Shown: positions 51,416 through 63,430 of the stretch, piece by piece | How the letters are laid out: each line of letters starts with the position of its first letter | How positions within the stretch are numbered: position 1 is the first letter of the stretch | DNA from: Tenodera sinensis | Taxonomy: Eukaryota > Arthropoda > Insecta > Mantodea > Mantidae | NCBI GenBank assembly: GCA_030765045.1 | Contig: CM060962.1 | Coordinates: forward strand, 212,295,531 to 212,359,530 | Reading direction: 5' to 3' | Length of the DNA: 64,000 nucleotides | Position numbers and translations under genes: made by a program | The notes under the pieces: generated by a model | What the model was told of the DNA's origin: nothing | Databases searched by the model: none | Seen by the model: only the letters and a program-made list of their open reading frames with translations

Positions 51416-53120
51416 CTTCGTCTTTGTATACCTGGGATATACGAGCAATAGATTTCAGCTCATATTTATTAGCCTGCCTCTCTGTCGCTTTGGAAATAAA
51501 AGAAAAAAAATGTTCACGTATCTTCACTCTAATTGGTAAAAACAATTTTTTTTCGCATTCCTTCTTATCAACTTGTTGCATAGTAATGATAACAAATAGC
51601 TATAGAAAAGTGGTCAAACGATTATGTTAGCTACAGTTTTCAAAATAAAAACTACATGTGTTGATAAATCGAAATATGTATGTAGCGCAAACAACATTTA
51701 GTTGTGAATACTAAAAATCCAACTTTACTCTCGCAGACAGACGTATATATAGAGGTAACAATTTTCCCTTCATATGTTTAGACAAATAAACACCTCTGTT
51801 TTTATAGTCACTAGCACCACTGTCGTTATTAAAGCAGCGCGTTTGACATGACACCAGATATCATATTTAGGTGCCTTCCAAATATATGATTTCTTCTCAT
51901 TAGTTTTTAAGACGTAGTTTAAGACGTAAATCTCTTTAATGAGAACAGTAACCATGAAAGTTTACTCTTGTCTTTTTGCTTATTGTTATGACTTTAGATT
52001 TTGGTATTTTATTCTTTCAGTTTCCTGAGAAGAGCTTGGAAGTACAATCCGCTATTTGCAACTTACTGAAGGTTTAAAAAATGAGGTTTGCAAATTCTCC
52101 ATCGAAATATTTGCTCCATGTCCTCTAACATGAGTAGAAATGTCCCTTTGGTTCTAAGATTTGTTCATTTGGCTAAATAGATACCCAAATTTCATGAACA
52201 GTACTCGAATTAATACATAAACTACTAAAATTGTGTTCAAAGAATAAAAAGAAAGTATAACACGATGTCCTCTCAAGATTCAACAACAGTAACTTTCCCT
52301 TTTTAACACTTAGTAATTCTGAACTATTATTTTATGTTTCTGAATATTGATTACTCTAAAACAGGATCTCAATGATCTATGCTTTCCTCACAGCCACAAA
52401 GTACTCGCTTACTGCCAGTTGTGGGTAATATATTTGGAAATGTCCTGTAACTCCTTCCCTAATGTACAATAATGAGTAAAATGCTTCATGCAGACTAGGT
52501 ATGATGTGTTTTCGGTCAATATGTTCTCTACCTTTAACATCAATGCTTTTGCTGAATTAATATCCAAAAGTTTACTACCTCAAAAATTTATTTCTCTATT
52601 TAAATTATATTTATACAAAATTTGAAAGAATTGCATAAAAACCTTCCATTCTATCTGCACGTAAGATAATTTTAAAGATACGGTATATAAAGTATGGAAA
52701 ATTCTTTAAATGTTAAGAAATAAGCCAAACTGTAAAAGGAAAACTATTGAAAAGCCCCACAACACAAAAGTGTATTATTTCTTAAACATATTAACATAAG
52801 GATCTTTCTCCATTAACTTGACTGCAGAATTTCTTAAGGTGATCCAAATATGCTCTGATCTGACTGTATTGCTAAGAAACAATCATATAATGTCATACAT
52901 TTAGAAAAAACAAATTTAATCTATTACTATAAAGGTGCAGAAACAATATAACTAGAAACAAAATAATTTACCGGTAGGCATAATTAGGCCATAGGCAGTG
53001 CATTCAGAATTATACTTTGCACACAAAGTGGCTGATATACTGTTTATACAGTTGAGAGTGTAATATATGTTGATAAAGACCAGTTTGCTTTTTTGGTATA
53101 ATGATTTAGTTTCTCTTCCA
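51413..53120. other. Unassigned AT-rich sequence
   Basis: About 1.7 kb scanned on both strands with no recognised element or supported frame. One of the emptiest stretches of the window. Confidence 0.45.
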
Positions 53121-53124
53121 TTTA

Positions 53125-53400
53125 TCTATTGTGAGCGTGCGCGCGCCCTAGTGTGTCTGTGAGTGTTTATAAACTGTCATACTCAAAATCGAAAAGTGGT
53201 TTAAATACCAAACTTTACATTTAAGTTCAGTATCTTCCAAGGCTGCGACACGAAGCTTTTCAAGAGAATTCTCCTTCTCAAACTAACCTTTACAAGGGAA
53301 CTTTCTCGTTTCTTTTGATTGATTTTCTCAAAAACTACATAACACTTTTGTTTAATATGTATGCTTAAGATATTATCTTAAAGGGTAGTTTGAGTGAACT
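53125..53400 (-). repeat. Rep-A fragment with GT-rich tract
   Basis: A degenerate GT/GC tract (53129-53167) is followed by 'aaaatcgaaaagtggtttaa', 'ttaagttcagtatcttccaa', 'ggctgcgacacgaagc' and later 'aaagggtagtttgagtg'. It is the central part of Rep-A in minus orientation; both termini are lost. Confidence 0.6.
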
Positions 53401-54798
53401 TAATTAGCATGTACTAACTATAGCATCTTTCGTATATGTCTTTAAATTTTTCAGGTATGAGAGAAATACAGCCTATTTTCCAATTTTCTTCGATTTTAGA
53501 ATCAACAATCTCGTTCAAGTTAGCCGCCATGATTGCTATGGGTAATTATTGATTTGAGTAAGGCCTACTCTATCTTGCGGAACGTGTATTAGGATTCAGT
53601 GATTCTGCATAATATCGTCGATCGTGATTACAACGAAAGTTGTACTGATTCCAGTGCTTTATTCTTTTAAATTATAACGTATGCAGTATAAATAAGTAAG
53701 CAGGTTTGGTTATATTTAATATCTGTATTAATCAAAAGTATTGTTAAGTTTAAGGGTGTGAAAATGCTAGCAGCCTAGGCCTAGAAAGTACGTAATATTG
53801 GAGGGTAGGTTAAGTTGGTAGATGTGACTACGGGATAACTCATTTACCTGCAATGTCAACATAACCGAAAAGGCCATGGAATCGTGCCATCTCCCAAAAA
53901 TATGTAAATACGTCATGAAAGTTTATCTTGATTTACAAGAAGCATAAGCCAAAGGTTTTATATGAATAGTAGAAAAACGAGCAGAGAAATTTATGTGAGA
54001 GCAGCATATTTTTTTCAAGAATGTGCTGTATTATGATGAAAAATAAACTTGAATAAGGTTTCCCATCGTCTTAATTCTTTATTTTACGGTCGCCCAACGG
54101 TCTCCATCCTTCTATTCTTTTCGTTCACTGTAATCCCTTTTATTTTTCTATCTGTTTTCCTACCTTTTTATTGTGCTCTCCCACCCCACACAGACACACA
54201 CACACACAAGCAGCGAACTTTGAGGCGTGAAACGCCACGGCTACAGAGTCTCCACATCTAATTAATTCTGTCTAGCATGCGTGAGTTGCCCATCGCCATA
54301 TCTCTCTGCCGTCTCTTTTAAAAACATGGCTATAAATATTGTAATGTACAGAGAGGAAATAAATACGGAGCGAAGGAACAGGAGGAGGGTGAGGGGGAAG
54401 GAGACGGGTACCGGATTCCCATATACTCGGTACTTACATTGAAACTTGTTTCAGAATAATTTACAGGAAAGGCTTTGAATTTGTAGCAAAGAGATGCAAG
54501 GAGCAGTGTGAACGAAAACCTGTAGTATTTAGAGGAGCGATATGCACACACAATGTCTAGGTCACGATTCCCAGCCTGTTCACCCACACACGACACTCAA
54601 ACCCACTGCCTTTTATTTTTAGGAGCAGTTCTTGTTCCAGTGGCACGCTCAAACTTCATATCTATGGAAACTGGCTAGTTAGACTTGCACAATGAAACAT
54701 GCCGTGCACTACAAGTCCTCCACAATCCAGTTTCTCTCTCCCTTTCTTTTTGCGAAATTCTATAAGACACTTCAGAATAGCGTATCCTGCAATGTTTT
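53401..54798. other. Unassigned sequence
   Basis: A short CA tract lies at 54188-54208 and a purine-rich patch at 54365-54405. Frames of 70-111 codons lack motifs. Confidence 0.4.
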
Positions 54799-55020
54799 GC
54801 ACAAAGAACACCAAAGATAATCTTCGGCGGATTTTGTATCGTTTCTTGGGGTCTTTTGAGGCGTGTTCCACCTTACCTATCACAAAGCGTGGTGACTTCA
54901 TAACACAGCTATAAGGAGGAAAAGTGGGGAGGTTGTTGCCTTTGCTTTTTCTGAAAACGATCCAGTAATACATATTTAGAATCACACACATACACACATA
55001 TCACATGTGTCTGCTAGTGA
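54799..55020. mobile_element. Second copy of the left part of the 27441 inverted-repeat element
   Basis: It begins 'gcacaaagaacaccaaagat' and follows 27441-27620 through 'cttcggcggattttgtatcg', 'gaaaagtggggaggttg' and 'gctttttctgaaaacgatcc' to 'tttagaatc'. A CA-rich stretch then replaces the (CT)n array. The matching right end is not found nearby, so this copy is truncated. Confidence 0.7.
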
Positions 55021-55359
55021 GAAAAACTTGTACCGCAGCTTTGCCGGTACCATTTCCCGGCGACTCTTGTCTCTCGGACGCAGTGGAGACAGTCCGTGAA
55101 TGGGTTACCATATAATATATAGTACCATTCCAACCAACATATCTAGTGATATTCATAAACTTAGACGTTCAAAATATATATTACATACTAATGTGTTAAC
55201 ATCCATTTATCACGTTTTAATTCTAATAGTATTTATTTCATAAAATACATTATTTTTGGTGGTAATCAGTCCAGTACAGTTCTCTTTCTCTATTTAAAAG
55301 ATGAAAATTATTGTTGATGCTAAGCCTACTGAATATGTAAGCCATCTCATTTTTACTTT

Positions 55360-55486
55360 CTCTACTACGTAATATAAGTAGGGGAAGTATTGTATTCGAC
55401 CCAAAAGTTTGATGTCGAGATTTCACCGGAAATACATGTTTTGAGGCCCCTGAAACACACAAAAGCATTTTTAGAAAAAGGGCCGT

Positions 55487-55561
<75 letters not shown>

Positions 55562-55840
55562 ACATCATAACTCCAAAACGAAAAGTCGGTTAAAAACCAA
55601 AGTGGTATTTAAGTTTAATGCACAGAGAACGGAATTTCAAAGCTTTAAAAGATTTGACTATCACCCAAAGCCATTCTCCTTGCACCTACAAGAAAATCCG
55701 CAATAACATAATTACTGCAAATGTTTATCTCGACTGATATGAAGAAGATAGTTCAAGAAGTCTTTGTAGGAATATTTAGTACAAGGGTAGAGAAAGTCAA
55801 GTGAGTGCAACACCTCAGATTTTTTCTTCCATATATGTTT
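55360..55840 (-). repeat. Rep-A copy, both ends present, internally deleted
   Basis: It opens with the hairpin end 'tactttctctactacgtaat' / 'aagtaggggaagta', then 'gtcgagatttcaccggaaat', 'acatgttttgaggcccctga', (GT)n at 55489-55531 joined to (GA)n at 55532-55561, then 'aaaacgaaaagtcggttaaa'. After a deletion come 'gaatttcaaagctttaaaag' and the 5' terminus 'agggtagagaaagtcaagtg' / 'agtgcaacacctcagatttt'. This copy confirms both family ends. Confidence 0.8.
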
Positions 55841-55970
55841 TACAGTGCTAATTACTTACGCGCTGAAAAATATTATTCATACATTTAAACTGGTATAGTT
55901 GTCATGACAGTGCCCTAAGACACGATGTAGGTATTTATCACAACCAAAACAATTTAATTATGATTAAAAA

Positions 55971-56785
55971 TTATATATAAACTTTTGTTTGTTTGTCCTC
56001 AATGCGCTCCTAAACCGCTTGACGGATCACCTCGAAATTCGGCACGTATATGTAGGTATCTTTTTTTCATGGAGGTTTGTATGCTATCCACTTTACGTCA
56101 CATTCACATGGATTTCTCTACTCGCTTTTCTTTTAGGTATTAAAATCATATATCCTTCCCTACACACCCTTCATCATAGAATTCATACTATGTTCTATGA
56201 CTCAAATAGATATGCCACATATTACATTCACAAGGTTTTCTCTGCTCCGTTTTCTTTTACGAAAGATGGTCATATTTCTTTCTGTATTGCCTTTCAGCGT
56301 ACAATTCATAGAATCTTCTATAATTGAAATAGAAATGCAACACATTTACATTTATACGGTTTTTTTCTACACACTCTTATTTTATGAAACACGATCACAT
56401 TTCTTTCTGTCCTCCCTGTTCTACAAATAATTCATACAATATTCCATACCTATGTCAGAAATTGAAATGTAACGCATTATATTACCACGGTTACCGTTAT
56501 TCACGTTTCTTTTACGAAGCACAATCGCATCTATCTCTCTACTACCCCTTCGACAAATAATTCATTAAATATTCTATACGATTGATACATTTACATAGCT
56601 TTCTCTACTTGCCTTTCTTCCTGTGATATTTTGGGGTTGTTCAACAGTGTTCTTGCATTAAGTTTTCCCGGTGTTTTTATTTATTTATTTTGTTTATTTT
56701 GGTTTCTTTATAGTATCCAAGGTAAGTCTAAAAGTTGTAGGCATAAAATCATCAAACCACGGGTAACGCCGGGTATTTGAGCTAG
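55971..56785 (+). mobile_element. Helitron-like non-autonomous element
   Basis: The 5' part reads 'ttatatataaacttttgttt' then 'aaaccgcttgacggatcacc' and 'tcgaaattcggcacgtata'. This resembles a common start of insect Helitron-like elements (family knowledge). The 3' end has a GC hairpin, 'cgggtaacgccggg', about 10 bases before CTAG (56782-56785), followed by T, as expected for the CTRR-T rule. The exact 5' base is uncertain because a TC start is not preserved. No Rep/helicase frame is present. Internally it holds a minisatellite. Confidence 0.65.
56055..56625. repeat. ~126-bp minisatellite inside the Helitron-like element
   Basis: Units start at 'attcata/attcatt' at 56181, 56304, 56430 and 56560 (spacings 123, 126 and 130), with partial units on both sides. 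Each contains an 'acacatttacatttat'-type stretch, a 'ttttcttttacgaa' block and 'cacatttctttctgt'. Confidence 0.75.
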
Positions 56786-56889
56786 TCATTTATAAAAAAA
56801 CTCGTATAGAAATACTATAACATAGCATGTGATTAATTGCCTGTTTCTGTCTTTGTGATACATAATTGTTATGCTACGATCATAAATCA

Positions 56890-57005
56890 TCTAAATTCAC
56901 ATTCACAGGGCTGGATTCAAACCTACGTACTAGCTGACGCACGGAACTCTAAACTACAACGTCATGGCGCAGGAAGTAACAATTTAGCTACTTTAGGGTA
57001 TAGGG
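56890..57005 (-). repeat. tRNA-headed SINE fragment
   Basis: On the minus strand, 'aaagtagctaaattgttact' and box B-like 'gtaggtttgaatccagccct' are about 60 bp apart. It lies just left of SINE-B at 57130 and may be a separate insertion. Confidence 0.5.
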
Positions 57006-57129
57006 TATACAACCATGGGGGACGCCTAGTGCACTACGAGCTACGAGAAAACTATCTCGGTGCCATTTGCCTCCAGGAGGAAGGGATGAAGTGAAGAAAT
57101 CACAGGGGGCTACACGTCGCAGGTAGAGA

Positions 57130-57485
57130 CCACAGAGACATTTAAGGCCGTAACATTTCGTGGCTCGAGGATGCGCCCTGCCCAGAGAGGGTGATGAGTG
57201 ACCCGTCAACCAAACAGGGATAATTATCTGGGATAATTTTTTCCTTCGACGAAGCATCTGCCCCATCTGTCCAGCACCACCACACACCATGAAACCTAGA
57301 AGCACACACAAAACGGTGTGAAAGGGGAATGATGCAAAAGTGGTGAACAAGAAGTTGCTGGAGCATTTGCCTACCGATCAGGTAAAACAACTAAAAACCG
57401 AAGGTCAGATTGGGTGGTTGTCGTGAGCGGAACAAGGGATCTCCCAGATGCGACACTCACGTGGAAGCGCAGTGATAATGCAAGA
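57130..57485 (-). repeat. SINE-B copy (minus)
   Basis: On the minus strand the degenerate head ('gagtgtcgcatctgggagat') is followed by 'gttttacctgatcggtaggc', 'aaatgctccagcaacttctt', 'gcttctaggtttcatggtgt', 'gggcagatgcttcgtcgaag' and 'tttggttgacgggtcactca'. It is collinear with the copies at 985 and 26290. The 120- and 82-codon frames over it are artefacts. Confidence 0.75.
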
Positions 57486-57728
57486 AGTCAATAAGGTTTT
57501 AATACAATCTGTATAATGCATATACAGTATATCTGATTGTAGTCTGCAGCCGAAGAGAAGCAAGTCTTCTTAAGAAATGTTATTTCATAAGGTGTTATGG
57601 TAGGTCAGGTTCTACAGTTTTAGCTGTTACATAAAAGACATTTATCCGTTTTTTATCCTTATTTATTTAAAATTAAATGTTTTATTTTGTTTAAATCCCT
57701 TCCTTCCGCTACAGATGGCCATTAAGTA

Positions 57729-58257
<529 letters not shown>

Positions 58258-58359
58258 TTTCACAATAATTACAGCATTAATACACATAGCTGAGCCTCGC
58301 ACATAGACACAATAATTTATAGAACTAAGGTGTAATAATATAATTCAGAGAGAACATTC

Positions 58360-58811
58360 GTGGCCCACTCCAGCCGGCATTGAGGTAAGTAGATAGCCCT
58401 TCATGCGTTTAAATAGTTCCAGAAATCAAGGGGTTAAATCCAGTCAGTGGCGTGCGTGAAATTTGTTCTGTTTGTAAGAGAAGCGGGCGGGATTCCAGGC
58501 CTCATGTTTGCATGAATTTTGTTACGGCTATTTACAATCTGTGATCGGTTATGTCAGACAAAAACAGAATATACAGGAATGAGTTTATTCCCTGCAAAAT
58601 AAAGTCGTGTAAGTGAAGTGGAAAATATTCTAAGACTATTCTTGTCTATTATCACGCGCTACACACGCTAGCCTGCAATCCAATCGCTTCTCTTACAAGT
58701 ACAACAAACCTCACGCACGCCACTGACTGCATTTACCCCTGTGATTTCTGCAACTGTTTTAGCGCACGAAGGGTTATCTATTTATCCTAATGCCGACTGG
58801 AGTGGGCCACG
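58360..58811. mobile_element. Foldback element with ~140-bp inverted arms
   Basis: The left arm 58360-58503 and the complement of the right arm 58671-58811 align throughout: 'cgtggcccactccag(c/t)cggc', 'agatagcccttcatgcg' / 'agataacccttcgtgcg', 'agtcagtggcgtgcgtga' (identical) and 'tgtaagagaagcg' (identical). The loop is about 165 bp. No coding capacity. No convincing target duplication is visible. The inner 'cagtggcgt' resembles a hAT-type terminus, so a hAT MITE could lie inside a larger palindrome. Confidence 0.7.
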
Positions 58812-59929
58812 TGGTATGTGTGTGTCTACATGCTGACGCGCGTGTTTGTCAGTTTGGGCATACCATTTAACATATTTTGATAATTCATTACGACTGAAAA
58901 GCTCCATTCTTCCCCTTGGACTTAGTATAGGTATATACAAGTGTTAATGAACCACACCGAAATAATTGCAGAGATTGTGGATGTGACTGATACAAGTAAT
59001 CTGAGATAGGCAGCTCGTTATCAGCGTTATCAGGATTTAATACCCAAGAATATCTCAAATCTTGAACTAATCACTTGACAGTGAGACACTGAAAATGGTT
59101 TAGCTGCCTTGTTGCATTATGCAGCCCAGTCTAGAGACATTTGTATAACTGATCTGCTAGCTTAGTTAGTAACTGTTGTCCCGGGTGTCATGGGTTCGTT
59201 TCCTGTCATGCAGTTGCTCTTTCTTGTCTTTCCTTTCCTAATCCATACGAGGAAGAGCAATAACACTACTATCATTTCCTTGATTTGGCTCATAAGGGAA
59301 ATCTTGGATAGAGTCGACCCTTTGTTGCTGACAACTTTGCCATGCAAATATGGTCACCATTTCGAGCAGTTCCTACAAAAGTGACGTAAATATTTAGATG
59401 TTTTATATACACTTTTCACACATACTTTCTTTCACCCTTTAAACCACTTCCCACTTTTAAGTGCAGCATATGAATGTATTAAGCAGGATTCAACTTTTTG
59501 TTAACAAGAATTGTAATTAATTGAACTGATATGACGAAATAAAAATGCGTAAATCGAAACAGAATTTAAAATCTTAGACCAAACCAGCATTAATATGCTC
59601 TACTGAAAAGAAAGAAATATAGAAAGAAAACAAATAGGTAGTAAACGAGACTCCTAGTCGAAAACGATGATAACCTTATACTGGAACTCTAAGGTAATAA
59701 TTATTTTTGCACCAAAGAGGCACACTCCGAACGCCGCTTCGTTTCTGAGCTGCGCTCTCAAATGGTTGACATTAGCCAGTGGCGTACTGGTGCTTCAGAA
59801 TTTTATAGCTGTAACTTCGAAAGCTGAACAAAGGCCATAAGTATCCTATCTCAAATTAATAGTTTAACTTGTTTACTTATTTCATATGCTGTGAAAGTAA
59901 TTCGATGTAGTTCCTTAATACCCGGTGTA
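58812..59929. other. Mostly unassigned, with a weak SINE head near 59160-59215
   Basis: 'gctagcttagttagtaactg' and 'tcatgggttcgtttcctgtc' could be degenerate A and B boxes. A lone 'cagtggcgtactgg' lies at 59778. No gene. Confidence 0.35.
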
Positions 59930-60602
59930 TACACAGTGATTCAAAAATACTGTTACAAAGTTTGAGGATGGGTTCCTTATCCTGAAACAATACAAAAGTT
60001 AGCATATCTCCCAAAATGCTTTGTTTTTGGGTTATTAATCTACTAATTTACTAACGAATATATACGTTCAATAACACTCCAGGTCCAACCAACAACTTCA
60101 TTTATGTATGTGCTCATTCATAGAAGGCTGTGACTCGTTCTGTCTCACGCAGTGGCGATGTGTTGCCATAGGTAGTTGTTTAAATGTAGTGAGTTAACTG
60201 AAAGTGTACCTCTCAGTCTTTTTTTAACATTTCAAATGTTTACTTACTGCACAGTCAGCAAGTGTTTGACAGGTGCCACGAGTACAGATGTGTCTAGATG
60301 CAATAGGAGAACACTTTGAGTAACTGATATGAGTTTATCTGAAGACGTAGCCGAAGCTAAGGTTGACGCCGAGCTGTAGTGCCCAGTGGAGAAGAAAAAG
60401 ATATGAGTTCATGTGTTGAACACTTCCTAACAAGCCGAAAATGTCAAAAGTAGATTGTAACCTTAAAATTCCTTCATTAATGAAATTTTAATAAATTGAA
60501 AAGGAAGCGTTTTGGGACATATGTTTACTGAAGTTTGTTTCTTGTTTCAGTGTAAGTAAACCGCCCACACACTTTGTAGGATTATTTTTTAATCATCCTG
60601 TA
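59930..60602. mobile_element. Mariner-type non-autonomous element, ~670 bp
   Basis: Left: TA, then 'cacagtgattcaaaaatact' and 'gttacaaagtttg'. The complement of the right end is TA, then 'caggatgattaaaaaataat' and 'cctacaaagtgtg'. The ends are imperfect inverted repeats of about 30 bp. The left side continues 'atgggttccttatcctgaaa' and 'atctcccaaaatgctttgtt', a block I associate with insect mariner-like transposons. No transposase frame remains. Confidence 0.6.
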
Positions 60603-61809
60603 AATGTTCAAAAACTTGAATTGAATGCCTTAAGGAGGCTTTTATATCTATGTGACCCAAGATCAATTATATTTCTTTGTATGTGAATACCAGAAAAATG
60701 TTTTTCCCTGTATACCAGAAATGGACAATTTTTAGTTACCTCCAGGCCACACGGAGGCTTAAAATCTTAGAAATTGGGGTATTGTTGGAGGATCTGCATC
60801 CTATGTTCATGCCACCAATTTGCCTCAGATTTATTAATATTGGGAAGAAATGGCATGAAAGAGAATAAGCGCAATGTACCTTACGGATATAAGGGGATAC
60901 ATGAACTATAGGAGAAAGAAGAAAGCGCCAAACATTACATGACAATGTGAAGAGTTAGATAAACGGAGAAAAGAAATATGGGTAAGTAAATGGATTCACA
61001 TTAGTAAATAAAGACAGCAAGAATGCTGACAAGAAATAATAAAAAGTGGGATAAAAATGTGGGAGATTCCCTTAGAAAAGCAAAAGAAAAATGAACTAGA
61101 AAAGTAAAGAAAGGGGAAGGAAGAAAAAATAAGAAAATGAGATAAGACATTAGCAGATAATGAGGAAACCTCTTGAGAAGCTGGAAGGCCAAGTGGTCAG
61201 GTAAAAAGAGGGGTAGAAAGGGAAAGAGATGACAAAAACTCGTATTTGTAGTAAGATTTAAATATAAAAAATATATTATATAAAAAGTGTAAAGTATGTG
61301 TATGAAAAGGAATGTAAAATAAATGTATCGTTAACATTGCTATTAGGCAGCACTTCTGTTATGATCTTAACATATCTTCATACATTGGGGTTCTAGAATG
61401 TGACAAACATAAGATAGGCATCTTACAGCTTAGGTTAACATTTTCATCTTCTAACGTGCAAGTGAATATTCTTTGACCTATTGAGATGAAACTTTTACGC
61501 TTATACTATAGGAATCAACAAATTATAGACTGCGTTATAACTCTCAAAGTCAACCTCCACCATATTTCTAACACCTTGTGTAAAAATATATTCTGTTTAA
61601 TCCATTTAGTCAAAATGTTCAAATTTCCTATATGTCCTAGAACAGTCGTGTTGCTTTATAACCTTTAGGAATATCTCAGACTTGTTCTGAATAACATAGG
61701 CAGAAACCAGAGTTTTAAAAACTCTCCTTATGCTTATTTTCATTCCCTAAAATTTAAAAATGCACCGTTTGACCAATCGAGAGCCAAATTTCTATACTTA
61801 CACTATATA
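60603..61809. other. Unassigned sequence with a purine-rich stretch
   Basis: 60900-61240 is strongly A/G-rich on the plus strand. No recognised element; frames of 60-69 codons lack motifs. Confidence 0.4.
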
Positions 61810-62059
61810 TGGCGGCGATGTAGCCAAATGGTTAAACCATTTACTTCTCACCAAAGCAGCCCGGGTTCGATCCCAGGCAACCACATGTGGGATTTGTGAT
61901 GGACAAAGCGGCGCTGGAGCGGGTTTCCTCCGGGTTTTCCAGTTTCCCCCGCCATCTCATTCCACTAGTTCTCCATCCCCATTCCATGTATCATCAGTGT
62001 CATCGCCCACGGTACCCCATGTAGTAAATGCGAACATTATGTTGAACATTACAAAAAAG
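61810..62059 (+). repeat. SINE-A copy with head, short subfamily
   Basis: The head 'ggcggcgatgtagccaaatg' and box B 'cccgggttcgatcccaggca' are followed by 'gatggacaaagcggcgctgg', 'gggtttcctccgggttttcc' and the short 3' end 'tgttgaacattac' plus an A-run. Flanks repeat as 'cactatata' (61801) and 'cactatatgg' (62060), a probable target duplication. The 108-codon frame is an artefact. Confidence 0.8.
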
Positions 62060-62439
62060 CACTATATGGCTCTGGGAAAGTCATAGCTGTCTTAAACGCA
62101 TTCTTATATTTACAATCACTGAGCGAGGAACCACATCGTCTCCTCGACCTGGTTGCCCTGCGGGTCTCTCCATTCCTCTCTACCAGAAACACACTCTGGA
62201 AGTTTTAAAATTGCCATTTGGAATTGTGCTCGAATCGTGTTTGTTCGGAGCTCTTCCCCACCACCAGGCCAGGATAGCCTGGGTACCCAGCTCATTTACA
62301 CTTTAATTTCATATTTTAATGCATTCTGTTAAACTATACCAATTAAATTTATTAAACGTATAAGACATTTTAGTCACTAAGCTTTCCTTACACACTGTAT
62401 TTTATTTTCAATTCTATTCTACAATTTGGTAATAATAAC
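62060..62439. other. Unassigned sequence
   Basis: A GC-richer patch at 62125-62290 contains 'ccaggccaggatagcctggg', a small inverted repeat. It could be a SINE body, but no head is seen. Confidence 0.35.
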
Positions 62440-62720
62440 TTGCTTTAAATGCAGTTCACGTTAAGAAATTAAACACATAAATAAATATCCACAAACATAC
62501 ACCCGTGCCCAAGGTGAAACTTGAACCCGCGATACCAAAGGTAGATGCTTTAGCGAGGGAGGCCATGGGTACCGGCAATTCGTAACTAAAATGATTTAAA
62601 GAGCCAAACCTCAGAGTTCGGTCAGGAGCTTGACAAAGAGCAGAACGAGAACCATTATAACATGCCTGGGGAACTGGTGCTTTCTGAGAGCAACCCACTC
62701 ACGGCCTTGCACTGATAACT
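62440..62720 (-). repeat. tRNA-headed SINE
   Basis: On the minus strand, 'ggcctccctcgctaaagcat' and box B-like 'cgcgggttcaagtttcacct' are followed by 'gggcacgggtgtatg'. Single copy in the window. Confidence 0.5.
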
Positions 62721-62859
62721 ATCTTATATTTAGCACGTAAAAGAAATTAGGGTCGTTCAAGAAATTCTGCGAGTCACCCAGGCCTGAGCTAAAAGTACGA
62801 GTATCTTTCTATATATAGCTGGAAGGTGTTAAACAATGTCTGTCTGTCTGTCTGTTACA

Positions 62860-63180
62860 GTAGGGATTCCGGCACGTCAGTCGATGGCTTATAGTGTCGC
62901 AGACCCCGGGAGAAAGGACGAGATGAAAGTACCCTACAGGCGAACAGAACGCACCACAGACGGATCTACAATCACGGTGGGACTCTAACACGTGCAGGCA
63001 AGTTCTTCAGCCTGATGGAGTTCCAGGTCACCATAGAGAGCCCGCCAACAGCCAGTTCCGGTGATCAATCAGTCCCCATTGTAGGGCGGCCGGCCAAACG
63101 CAGCGCCTCTCATCAGCCGAGCATCGAATTTACAGAGCGCAAGCACCACCGCAGCGCAGCCCATAGGCGACCTCTGTGAC
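62860..63180. other. GC-rich block of unknown origin
   Basis: A (TGTC)n stretch (62838-62854) precedes about 320 bp of GC- and CpG-richer sequence with no match elsewhere in the window. Possibly an unidentified mobile-element fragment. Confidence 0.3.
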
Positions 63181-63199
63181 TCTTACAACCTGGAAAGAC

Positions 63200-63430
63200 T
63201 GCATAGAGAGAATGAAATTGATGAAATGAAAGGAAGTGAAATAGGGGATGTAAGGTAACCATCCTTCCCAGCATTCACCAGAGTGATCTGGGGAAACCCC
63301 TGGGGAAAAAAAAAAAAGACAGGGTCAGAGAGGTCGGCCACGGGAATCAAACCCGCGACCTCCCGAATGCGCGGCACAGGTTGTCTCCTGAACCATCCCG
63401 TTCGGTAACAAAATAATGTAGTAGTAGAAG
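63200..63430 (-). repeat. tRNA-headed SINE, related to 14500-14695
   Basis: On the minus strand, 'gaacgggatggttcaggaga' and box B 'cgcgggtttgattcccgtgg' are followed by a T-run (63306-63318 on plus as A), 'ggtgaatgctgggaaggatg' and 'cttcctttcatttcatcaat'. The 'gtgaatgc(c/t)ggg' block is shared with the 14500 copy. Confidence 0.65.

Noticed and set aside
54049..54261. Hydrophobic 70-codon frame
   Set aside because: Composition follows T-rich DNA, and the frame runs into a CA repeat.
59770..59800. Second hAT-like end ('cagtggcgtactgg')
   Set aside because: A single short match without partner end or target duplication.
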